In this document: positions 31,711-42,579 of the stretch, piece after piece
How positions within the stretch are numbered: position 1 is the first letter of the stretch
How the letters are laid out: each line of letters starts with the position of its first letter
Program-made: the position numbers and the translations under genes
The notes under the pieces: generated by a model
What the model saw: the letters and a program-made list of their open reading frames with translations, nothing else
Told to the model about the DNA's origin: nothing
Database searches by the model: none
DNA from: Incurvaria masculella
Lineage: Eukaryota; Arthropoda; Insecta; Lepidoptera; Incurvariidae
Assembly (NCBI GenBank): GCA_946894095.1
Contig: OX335647.2
Coordinates: 15,394,001 to 15,458,000 of the forward strand
Length of the DNA stretch: 64,000 nucleotides
Reading direction: 5' to 3'

Positions 31711-32685
31711 AAAGAACCCCGCACAAATCGTATGGGAATTGGCTCCCGGTCAAATTGGCTGAAATTTGGATATGTTGTTCGTTTCGGCATCCTGAACAAA
31801 AGGGCACAAAGCCCAATTTTGCTTATTTTGGCCGCTACGGGGCTCCAAAGCTCCACGGGTTGACCATTATTTACTACTCAAAACGGCGATCTCCTGGCAG
31901 TTTAGTATTTTCTACGCTGAGGAAAAAGTACCCTCTCATGTTTTCGGGGGGGCTAAATTCAAATCCAATGTCAATATGACAATATTGACAGTTGACAGCT
32001 GTCAATTAGTTGTCAACTAGCTGTCAAACAGCGAGAAATAAACAAAATCGATAAAATCCACATGTGAATGTAGGTTTTTGAGGTTGCTGAGTTCAAAACT
32101 GATGGCCAAAAGACAATAATGACAGTTGACAGCTGTCAACTAACTGTCAAACAGCATTTGACAGCTAAAGTGGATGAAACCCATATGTAAATATATGTTT
32201 TTGAGCTTGCTGAGTCGAAAACTGGTGGCCAAAAGACGATATTGACAGTTGACAGCTGTCAACTGTCATTATTGTCTTTTGGCCATCAGTTTTGAACTCA
32301 GCAACCTCAAAAACCTACATTCACATGTGGATTTTATCGATTTTGTTTATTTCTCGCTGTTTGACAGCTAGTTGACAACTAATTGACAGCTGTCAACTGT
32401 CAATATTGTCATATTGATATTGGATTTGAATTTAGCCCCCCCGAAAACATGAGAGGGTACTTTTTCCTCAGCGTAGAAAATACTAAACTGCCAGGAGATC
32501 GCCGTTTTGAGTAGTAAATAATGGTCAACCCGTGGAGCTTTGGAGCCCCGTAGCGGCCAAAATAAGCAAAATTGGGCTTTGTGCCCATTGAGACTTTTGT
32601 TCAGGATGCCGAAACGAACAACATATCCAAATTTCAGCCAATTTGACCGGGAGCCAATTCCCATACGATTTGTGCGGGGTTCTTT
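31711..32685. repeat. Large foldback element, about 430-bp arms
   Basis: Arms 31,711-32,139 and 32,253-32,685 are inverted copies with very few differences and a loop of about 113 bp. The outer end reads AAAGAACCCCGCACAAATCG. The perfect 12-base palindrome TGACAGCTGTCA occurs four times, and a block of about 65 bp ending in it is repeated directly inside the loop. Small frames in the arms are mirror images of each other and not genes. The right arm has an extra insertion near 32,588. Confidence 0.88.
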
Positions 32686-32689
32686 GAAA

Positions 32690-33830
32690 TGGAATACGAA
32701 ATATGCACAAAAAATATCAATAACAATTTATAAATCTAACAATCTTTCAAAAGATTTTTCAATGAAAGCGACTTAAATAATAAACGACGCATTTTATGAT
32801 TATTGAAAATAATTTGATACAGCTGATTTCAAAGTAATATTCAATAAATAATTCCACAATATATACGCGATTTGTTTATTTCAGTCATTATCACTCATAA
32901 AAAAATGTCCCAATGACATAGGCACTCTTCCACTGCTGTTAGTTAAATGTAATTTAAATTATTTTATGCAACTTTAGGATTATTTATAACACAAGAATTA
33001 CTAATTCTATACCGACTGTCTTCATATTTTCACAGCTAAGCACATAGGAACTTGGTTAAATTCCAGAATCTTCCTTATATTGCACAGCTGCATTGACCTC
33101 TCTGGGAAACACTTACAATTTTCATTGCTGCCTCGACGATCGTTCATACAATTACAAAGTTCATACTGTACCTCCTAGTAAGTAAGGAAGAAGGACGAGC
33201 ACAAAAGGACAAATCCCTTAGTCGCCTCTTACGACATGCACGGGATGAAATACTATGGGATCTCTTGTATTATATTTAAACGCCGGAACCCACACACCAC
33301 GTTGTCATATGTTGATTGCACTTTCGTTATCTATGTAGGTGTAGACTTTATAAACTCTTTAAGTAGGTAGAGATTATTTAACGAGCGAAGTTTCAGCAAC
33401 TTTGGCCTTGTTTATCCGATATCATTTTAATAAAAGTTTTTATTTGTCTCCTGAGGTTTTTCTAATAACCTTCTAGGTAGCCCGACCGATGGGTTCGGTG
33501 TTCAACTTTGACCGTTGAGATATGTAACAAGAAAAGCGATGCTCCCCATACAAACGTAGTTACTAATCATTTGAAAACCACTGTTCCAATACAATTGATA
33601 TCTTATATAAGGTAACATATCTGTGCCTGCACGTTTTAAATGTTCTGAGATATCTGAACTCAATTTAATGAGAGCAAAAATAAATATTTCGTGCACATTT
33701 TGTTTTCTCTGCCGTGTGACCCAGGATAGCGAAAAAACTGAAAAATTCAGACACAAGATATTTGTTGCCTGATATATCAAATAATGTAAATGTAAAATAA
33801 AAAATATAATTCATAAGCACATATGCCTAG
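32690..33830. other. Interval with no recognised gene
   Basis: AT-rich. At 33,205-33,300 a phrase TAGTCGCCTCTTACGACATG with CCGGAACCCACACACC resembles another widespread lepidopteran repeat end; a relative occurs at 59,815-59,890. Confidence 0.35.
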
Positions 33831-33834
33831 CATT

Positions 33835-34202
33835 CACTGAGTAAAAATTTTTGTTGGCCCAACAAAGAAACTTTAACCCTGGAGAGCCGTCATAGTGAAT
33901 TGGTTGCAACGACAACCTTTATTTTGTCGACCATATATACAATCTAACAAAGTAATTCTAGCAAAACATACTAGACATTGTTGCGCTCGCAACTTCCACT
34001 TTGTTACACTAACAAACAGTGACCAAAGTTGCTACAGTAACAAATACGATTTTGTTTCAATGACAAAAAGCAGTTGACAAAATAAAAGCTGTCCTGAGAA
34101 ATAAGCTCGATTCGTTATAGTAACAACTTATTTTGATGCTTCAACAATTTTTTTCTGACAACGTGATTTTTGTCACTTTGTCAGCCTACTTTTTTCTCAG
34201 TG
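33835..34202. repeat. Possible MITE with CACTGAG inverted ends
   Basis: The left end CACTGAGTAAAAA and the right end TTTTTTCTCAGTG are inverted with one mismatch over 13 bases. The interior repeats ACAAAGT- and AACAA-type words many times on both strands. No target duplication is evident, so the boundaries are tentative. Confidence 0.45.
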
Positions 34203-34209
34203 TTAGAAT

Positions 34210-35580
34210 TTTACGTCCAAGTGACAGGTGACAAAGATGTCCTTTGTAAGAAAAAGAACTTTAGGCAATGACAGCTGTGTTACTTTGCCAGTCAATAGGT
34301 TATTTCAAAATCATCTTGACGCGAAGGCGAAAACTGTAACTGCGGATTGAGACATCTACAAAAACTCTCACTCAATTAGGTTGTCGTTTTAACTCTGCAA
34401 TTCCGACGAGTTTCTACAATTAAATTTGTCCTGGTACCTGCTCGCGAAACTGAAATCTCATTACAAGGGGCCCTTCGCGCTACGCTTGGATATATTTTTT
34501 TGTAATTTTTTTTCGACATTGAGTTCAAGTGAGTTTGATTTTGTTAAAGATTTGACGGAACATGAACGATATATATCATGTATGGTTTTGTAATTTAACT
34601 AAGATAATGTGTCAATCACATTTCTATATAACATAATTTAAATTCTAACAAACGCACTGAACCCTAAATGTCTGCTGAAATGTCCCCCAAGAGTCGGAGT
34701 TAACGGCGGCACTGTGTCTGCCGAGAGGAGTAGGTTGTAGCGACGAACAATTCGAGAACTTTACCGGCTCAAAGTCAGCCGAGGAGTCGCTGGATAAGTT
34801 TCGGGTCGACGTGACCTTTTTGTTCTCTGCATACTTTAGATACTCAAAAACTAAAATTGTTTACATGCTCACTTGGTACTCATCAAACTAGCCCCTTAGC
34901 TCTTAGCGGACGGACAACGAAATAATAACATATACTCATACATATTCATTTATGTAGCTTTCATCTGGCTAAATACAATTTAACTAAAGTGTTTTCCCCC
35001 TACCTTTTAGTAATCGGAATCTAGATTTTCACAAAAATAAAAGGTTGATAAAGCTTCCACTATTTAATTATTGGCTTCCTTTCGTTTATTTTTTTCTTGT
35101 TGGGTAGGTATAACACTTTTCACTCAAAACCGGCAGATTGAAGTCTGATCCAGATGACACGCCCAGATATTACGATGGGTACAGTATTTGCTTCCGTTGG
35201 CTACCACTCTGGACTCTTGGGCTTTGCCGGAGCCTTTCTGTTGGAAGATCCTACTTTGTCTCCGGACATGGAAGGTGTGTCATTATATTTTCCTGTATTA
35301 CGCCTGTATTAAGAGTAACAAAAATTTTTTTTATTGAAAAACCTGTATCGTGGCTGTGATGAGGACCAAAGGTGCTCATAAAAGCTAAATGCACCTCGCC
35401 TCACGAAAACACGCTCAGCGAGGCGCCATACCGGCGGATTTGTGGGCTATAGCTAAGCTATCGAGCTTTCCAAAGTGTTTTTTTTTTTATTAAAAAGAAG
35501 GGAACCGTTAGGGCTTTTAAAAAGATTTCGCTAATCGAATTCGCAGTCGGCGTGCAAAATTGGGCCTTGGCCTATGGACA
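34210..35580. other. Interval with no recognised feature
   Basis: Short frames only (for example 35,138-35,359), none with a known motif. Confidence 0.35.
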
Positions 35581-35599
35581 AAGAAAGATTTTTTCCAAA

Positions 35600-35800
35600 T
35601 TTTCCAATCTCAGAGCCCCGCTGCTATTACGGCGCAGTCTTAAATCTATGGAAAACACGGGCAATTTTCATTTCCGTTTCGACCATCTTTTCATCTAATG
35701 CGATGGTTCCAACCCGGAAGGGCTTCACCCTTTTTACCCACAGTTAATCATGAATTCCCAACCATGGAATATAGTTTGCGTTCGTGACGAAATGCTCCAA
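35600..35800 (-). mobile_element. SINE family S, partial copy
   Basis: Minus-strand body: GGTTCCAACCCGGAAGGGC, CATCTTTTCATCTAATGCG and CTATGGAAAACACGGGCAAT are recognisable, with the head-proximal part (AACCATGGAATATAG) to the right. The tail and head are decayed. Confidence 0.65.
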
Positions 35801-36030
35801 AATTACGTACATGATTTGATTCCCTCGGACGTACCCGAGGCCCCAAACATTTTATTTCGTATCCTAAGGATTTTTTAAATCTTCTTTGGTGATTTTTAAT
35901 ATTATGTTGATCCCTTTAATATTCTTGGATGACAAAAGAGATTAAAGCCCTAGCGTTCTCATAACATTATATTTTTTTCACGTAACACATCAATGTATAC
36001 CTAAGTATACATTACATACATTACGTTAGA

Positions 36031-36457
36031 TAAAAAAACCGGCAAGGGCTAGTCGGACTCGCACACGAAGGGTTCCGTACCATCGTACAAGATTTAATAC
36101 CAAAAAACCGGCCAAGTGCTAGTCGGACTCGCACACGAAGGGCTCCGTACCATCGTACAAGATTTAATACCAAAAAACCGGCCAAGTGCGAGTCGGACTC
36201 GCATACGAAGTACCATCGTACAAGTTTTAACAAAAAAATCACGTTTTTTGTATGGGACCCCCCTTGATTTATTTTTATTTTTAAATGTTACCTATTTGTT
36301 GTTATAGCGGCAAAATAAATACACATTCTGTGAAAATTTCAGCTGCCTACCTGTTACGGTTCACGAGATACAGCCCTGTGACAGACGGACGGACGGACGG
36401 ACAGAGGAGGCATATTAATAGGGTTCCGTTTTCACCCTTTGGGAACGGAACCCTAAT
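36031..36457 (+). repeat. CCGGCC interspersed repeat, copy 6, triplicated head
   Basis: The first 70 bp are present three times in tandem (starting about 36,035, 36,106 and 36,175). Each opens AAAAACCGG and the first two close at GATTTAATACC. One full body and end (GGAACGGAACCCTAATAA) follow. The units differ by a few bases. Confidence 0.85.
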
Positions 36458-36459
36458 AA

Positions 36460-36940
36460 TAAAATCTAAATCGGACGAGCCGTTTTCGAGACCTCAAAAC
36501 ATACGTTTACCTAAAATGCAAACAAATATTGCTCGTTTAATATGGGAACAAAGCGACCGACTACTTACCATATTTACTTGCATCCATAATTAAACATACA
36601 TCTGTCATAATCACAACTATATAGGATAAATAAATATTCTTGCATTTTAGAATCATGAAATGGCAATATAAACCGATTCACAATGAGGAAAACGCTTTTG
36701 CCAGACGCTACATTATGAAAGAGTGGTCAGAAAGTTAACTGCCACAAATAGTGCCCCGCTTCCGGAAATTCGGTAAAAAGGGTGGTCAAATAATAAAAGT
36801 TACCCCCCGCGACACGGCTCTCGCTTCTCTATACCCTTTCACGTCCTTTCGTACACTCGCCTACAAGGCCGTGTACTAAAAACAACTTATGTTAGAAGTT
36901 CTCGCATTTGTACTTGACGGTTGTTCATGGTTCGTGGCAC
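36460..36940. other. Interval with no recognised feature
   Basis: Nothing beyond ordinary AT-rich sequence and short frames. Confidence 0.35.
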
Positions 36941-36946
36941 GAGCGC

Positions 36947-36977
36947 GGGGGGGGGGGGGGGGGGGCGGAGGGGGGGG
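36947..36977 (+). repeat. Long G-tract
   Basis: Nineteen consecutive G (36,947-36,965), then CGGA and seven more G. It can form stacked G-quadruplexes, and its exact length is likely to be a sequencing estimate. Confidence 0.8.
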
Positions 36978-37084
36978 CACCTGCCTGTTGCGCATCAACA
37001 GGTCCCTCGGGTGGGCCCACTGAAAATAAAATATTTTTTTCAGAGTTAGTTTAGATATTACTATTGTTATTACATCGATTACAT

Positions 37085-37690
37085 GCATTGAAATATTGTG
37101 CAGTGCACATCTCTGGTTAAAGTGACAATTTCAAAATTAAGAAATATTCATTCTTATTTTTCGCTTTGTAAACCTCCAGACCCCCCCTTAAATAAACTCC
37201 TAGCCTACATAGCTTATACATATCTAACCTAAGTTATGTACCTTATTTTTCCCTTGGATACATCCTACATTAATTACCTATTTGCCATGTATCCACTCGT
37301 CCCATTTGTTCTCCCCATTGGCTCGTGATCGTCCTATATGCTTTCATTATTTACATTACATAACCTTTCGTCTAATATATTCCCATTTACTGTTTCCTGA
37401 TTTGCTCACGTTAAATCTAGTTATTTGACTACATTACTTGCTTAGGTAACATGTATTCTCCTGAATATTGTTGTCAAATCCTCATTGGTGCTATGCCCTC
37501 CTCCTGTACCTAGCTGTCTGTCTCTTTCGATTCTTCTAATCGGTTCCTTTCCCTCTATCCTAACCTAATACATAATTTCGCTCTCTCTCACATACACGTT
37601 TTCTCATACAAACACAAATCTGAATTGATTGGAATAGAGCATTTCAGCATGCCCAGGACCTCAAAAAAATTTTTACCCCATGGGGTAATG
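37085..37690. other. Interval with no recognised feature
   Basis: Pyrimidine-rich stretches, no frame or repeat recognised. Confidence 0.35.
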
Positions 37691-39020
37691 GTGACGCCCC
37701 TCACAGTCCAAGGTCCATCCATGGCACTGTTATCCCGCGTCCCCACATGATCGCCTTCCTGCCTTCAGGCTGTATATGCGACCTCTGCTTCAAAAAGCGG
37801 CGGCCAACCATCCTGAAAAATGGAGCCTCTGAACACCAAGGTTCAATTCCCGTGTAGGGAAATATGAGTTTATGTGGTTCATTATATACCAATTGGGGTA
37901 TTGGATTTACAACATGACCACTATATATTTTGAGTGTCCACTGACAACGTCAGGTACGACACATTAGGTATCACAAGAATGTTCGTTTTGTCAGCCGATC
38001 AAACGGTGACGGAAAACTACGGCGGGTGACCATAGTTACGAATCTGTCTTGTACCAGCCCACATGAATGTAGGACATACCTCAGACCCTCCCATCTGCCA
38101 TTACTAATGCATGGACATAAGGGTAGTTTCGTGAACTGCTCCGGACGTACCAAAGCGTAGTCACTTTAAAGATTTTCGCGTCTAGTGACATTAGCCACAC
38201 GCGTTGCCAAGCCTTTCCTGGACTCAGGGTAGGTCATGAGAGTGTCTCCACATTTTCACGGTTCCGGCACTTGGCAGATCGTGGTAAAGCCAATAAAGGC
38301 TTTCAGAAGAGCTGATAGAAACAGCAGTTCAAGATAAGCGGTTATCCGCAGTCATGACAAACCCTCAAGGTTGTCGACTAATTTAAGCAGGGAAACAGGA
38401 AGTTGCCTGCGAAATGTACACTGAGGTCAATCCAAGATGGATATGCCTTCAGATTTTGTATTTATTAAGATAGTCAACCTGGTCGCCGGTTGTCAAGCGA
38501 ACCAGAGTATGGCCTCCGCCTTCCTCTCAAACGAGGTGAACATTTTAATATTGGAACATGACTCCCAGGTCTAAATGCCAACAATTTAAAATACGGTGTC
38601 ATAGTGTCATTTATGTTCAGAGAGATATTAGGTATGTATTGTATCATCGTAGTGTATTTTTTTTTTTGCGATAATGTCAATACTATATTTTTCTTTCATG
38701 GTTCTCTAGAGTTTGACTGAGTATGAAAGTCTTAATGGGTTCCGGCTCCTTTCAGTATAAAGGGGTACCGCCCAATCTAACTTGAGGCTCAAATTCAGGA
38801 TCCGCAGCTTCTCGGAATGTTCGTTAGTGATGCTACATTTACGTTTAAGGTACAATCAATCTGGCATGGAATCTCATAGAGATCCCAGACCCGACCGATG
38901 TCCCGTAATGCCTCGTTTTCTGGCTGCACTGCAAACAAAAATCCACATAGCGTGCACAAGTATGTGGATTAAACATGCTTCCCACAACTCAACATCCATC
39001 GCCTTAACATTTCTGTGAAG
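37690..39020 (-). other. Unclassified region with decayed coding character
   Basis: Base composition is more balanced than its surroundings, and the minus strand holds several frames separated by single stops that read like ageing coding sequence, for example M-T-Y-P-E-S-R-K-G-L-A-T-R-V-A-N-V-T-R-R. I cannot assign them to a family. An isolated tRNA B-box match (GGTTCAATTCC) lies near 37,843. It may be an old transposon or a host pseudogene. Confidence 0.25.
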
Positions 39021-39252
39021 AAATATCGTTTTATTCTTTTGTAGCTAGCTAGATAGATTTTATCTAGAAAAAGCGAACCGGTGTACGTGACTGTTCCGTC
39101 GCCCCCACTATGGACTCCAGGTCCTACTATTCAACACTGGTCCTAGGAATTTAATATCTTTCTGGTTCAGCGTGCGCTGACGCACTCCCTCATTTCACTC
39201 ACACCCAAACACTCCTAAGCCCTTCCTAAATATAGTCCATATAAATCAAAGA

Positions 39253-39575
39253 CAGAAACCCATCCTCCTGTGAGGCGAAATTTTGTTCCACGTAAAACCA
39301 CAGCCTGTAACCCTCATCCGAGCCATCGGACCTTTAATACCCACGTGAAGCCCCCTCCTCGAATACTGTACAAATTATTCGAACACAGAAAACCCTCCTC
39401 CTGTAGTACAAGATTTTATTCCATGTAAAACCACATCCTGTACCCTCGTCCGAGTCGACGAACCATCATTTCACACGCGAGGTCCTTCCTGAATATATTA
39501 CAAAATATCTGAGCACAAAATAATCCTCCCCCCACTATAACCAGAGATTTTATTCCACGTAAAATCTTACCTTGA
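39253..39575. repeat. Diverged tandem repeat, 134-bp period
   Basis: Three successive copies of a unit containing CCTCCTCCTGT, ATTTTATTCCACGTAAAACC and CCTGTACCCTCGTCCGAG. The landmark TTCC occurs at 39,285, 39,419 and 39,553, exactly 134 bp apart both times. The third unit is partial. Confidence 0.75.
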
Positions 39576-40164
39576 ACTTTATAAAATCTCTCTCCATACA
39601 ATTCGTAATTCAAAATGCAGTACACCCGCATATCTAATCCCTCATCCAATGCGCTTGCACATCTAACAGGCCGCGCGAGCTTCGATATACAAACAATACA
39701 TATGTCGTCGGCTCACCCACACGGCGAAACTGTTAGTACAGACTTACCAAGGTGCCGTCCATTCTTTCACTCTATTTTAATAAAAGCTGTTTGCAAATCT
39801 ACCTACTCTGCAAGAGAACATATATTATTTAGCTAACTCATCTCGTTCCTAAATTTGCACTTTTGCTACTTTCTCAAACTCAATGACCCGTTTCTATTTC
39901 CCCAAACAAAATATAACGAGGGAAAAGACTTTGCAGGTGCCAATTCCATAGTAAAACACTTCCGCGTATTCAACCTACGTGCCGTAAGCCCTGAATAGAG
40001 GCATACTGCCCCAGAGACTCGCTCGCCACCGACTGACGAGGGACGCGCGCGCCTTTTCTGTTCTAGGCTCTGATCCCCCTCGCCCCTCCCTTGGAATCCC
40101 GCCATTTTTCGAGTGGTCATGCGCACTCTCCCCTCTCCCCGCTCATCTTTCCTCCCGGCTCCCC

Positions 40165-40480
40165 TCTGCCCTGCGATGCGCAGTCGCTCAGGGTCATAAC
40201 CCCCCTCTGCACCCGCTCTCCGCCCCTCGGTCAGGCGTTGGCCTTGGGCGCGTGAGCCGTGTTCTTATTATTTACCTGTCGCTAAGCAGAGCATTATTCG
40301 AGTACTTTCGAACGTTGTACCTGCGCGATCGCTCAGGGTCATACCTCCGCCTTTCGGCGCCCCCTCTACGCCCCTCAGCCTGCGATGACCTTGATTTTAT
40401 GTTTAGTCAGATGTGCGTAAAACAAAAGTATTATTTTTACTTGTCGTTAAGCGGGCATCGCGACGCAACTTTCATATGCC
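40165..40480. repeat. Diverged tandem duplication, about 145 bp
   Basis: CGCTCAGGGTCATA and the following CCCCTC-rich sequence at about 40,186 recur at 40,331. The downstream TTACCTGTCGCTAAGC at about 40,273 recurs as TTACTTGTCGTTAAGC at about 40,437. The sequence is GC- and pyrimidine-rich. Confidence 0.6.
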
Positions 40481-40489
40481 TATAGGACG

Positions 40490-42385
40490 CTACTTTGTTG
40501 TATTTATATATCATGTTTTGAGTGTGGAGGCTGGCCGTCCACAGCTTGAAGAAGAAAGAACGTAGATCTGTAATAATCATGACTATAATAGTAGGAGATT
40601 GTGCACTCCAGCCTAACTGTTATTTATGTTGTCTTCTTAGTTATACGGTTAATCACAAATCAGTATTGTTGTAAATTGTATTCACTGCAAATATTTAAAT
40701 GATTATGATTATAAATGAAAAAAAATTAGACAGACTGGCTATACAGAGAGGAAATGCAGTCTAATTGTCTCATTAATTAAGAAATTTTCATGTGCAATAA
40801 ATATAATTCACCATTTAAATGTCCCCACTTGGGACAGATTTTTCAATGCTGATTTCGATGATGAAAAGAAACTCAAACATCAATCTCTCAGATTATAACT
40901 CTGTCAGTCGAGATTTGTCGGTCATGAATTGTAGATTGGATTGTATTCTATCAAATACGGTTTATTTTGTTCAAATCTAACAAGGAATGTTCATGCTATC
41001 GCGAGTTATACTGAGCGTCGCCCGCGCGACTTCTAATTTTTGGCGTGGGGCTTGACGGAGGGTCAAAAATACATTTATGTGTTTCAGATGGATCTTTGCA
41101 AAGATATAACTGTGGTTTTTTTAAACTTTAGGAGCATGGAAATTTCATAAGTACAGATGCTTGGATGACGAGAACAAAAAGGAAAACGTTCTAACAAAGA
41201 ACGTATACATTCCATCAAAAACATACCATGAAAAAATGGCGCCACGTGTCATGACAGTTAACACGAGACTTTAAGGGTAGTGGAATATTATAGAGAGCTA
41301 GAGAAACTTAGAATATCATTCATCACGAGTTCCCTCGAATTGTGACACTACCATTAATTTATGGTGCAATTTATAATTAACTTCGGCCTCAATTAGTTCA
41401 AGAAGTTGAACTTGACTAGGCGATTTATGAAGCCTAGGCTGATTGTCCTAACATTCAAAAGTTTGTTAAAATTTACAAAATGCATTCATTGCAAGTCTTG
41501 ATAGTTACGTGTTATCGTCTCTAGACTGCCATATTTAATAGTAATAAATTATTATTATTTGTACTGCCACATTTAATAAATAACGTAGTTTTTTTATTAA
41601 ACTGTGAAAATTATATTCAATATACGGTTGGTAATCGATCAACCTGGTTAATTGACGAGGCCAAGGTCTCGAATGCAATAATGGACAATAAGGGTTATAT
41701 TTATATATTACTAACATTTCCTTCTATACATTATTTTATCTTTCAAAACTTTTTACCAATAACATTGAGATTTACGGCGCTTTGTAATAAAGTGTAGACA
41801 ATACATTTTTTCAAGTCACAGAATCCGAAGTGACCTTGTAATCTACAATCCTACTTAAAATCTGTGCTTTAACTGTAAAAAATAGAATTTTTCTGTTCAA
41901 ATGTTATGAGATTACTATACACTTTACAGATGTTTTAAAAATGTTGCTCTAATTTAACCTTAGCAATTAATTTTATAAATATAGATATGTCTTCCATGTC
42001 CCTTTTATTGAACTCCATGTTGCGGCGCTTCGTAATATATTATATATTAATACGTAAGATATGATTTTAAAACGATTTGTATGCATGACTATTATATATG
42101 TACTCGTACATCCCAGTAAATACAAAACGTGTTGTCTCTACTACAAACGCTGAAAAACAATTATTGATTTTACGTTATGTAGGTTCATACGCTTGTTCGA
42201 ATTGTTTTGAAGCCGCGGGGACTACTTATATGATCGATTCCGCCAATTAATTTTAAATTAGGGGTATATTTTATCATTAGCCCGATCTAATATTTAGGAT
42301 TGTATTACTTTAACGATGACCAACTACGCTCGCTCAAATACAGTGTGGTATTGCGACGCAATTGGTGAGCCCACCTAATTAGGTA
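40490..42385. other. Interval with no recognised feature
   Basis: AT-rich, short frames only. A local direct duplication (TGCCA-ATTTAATA units) at about 41,527-41,580. Confidence 0.35.
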
Positions 42386-42387
42386 CA

Positions 42388-42575
42388 TAAAAACCGGCCA
42401 AGTGCGAGTCAGACTCGCACACGAAGGGTTCCGTACCATCATACAAGATTTAATACATAAAATTAGGTTTTCGTCTATGGGCGCCCCCAATATTTTTTAT
42501 TATTTTTTTATATTTCCTATTTGTTGTTATAGCGGCAAAATGAATGCACACTCTGTAAAAAATCAGCTGCCTAGC
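42388..42575 (+). repeat. CCGGCC interspersed repeat, copy 7, 3' truncated
   Basis: Starts AAAAACCGGCCAAGTGCGAG and is recognisable to TGTAAAAAATCAGCTGCCTA; the tetranucleotide tract and the terminal hairpin are missing. Confidence 0.75.
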
Positions 42576-42579
42576 CTAA

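Noticed and set aside
31755..32776. Several 60-98 residue frames
   Set aside because: They occur as mirror pairs in the two arms of the large palindrome.
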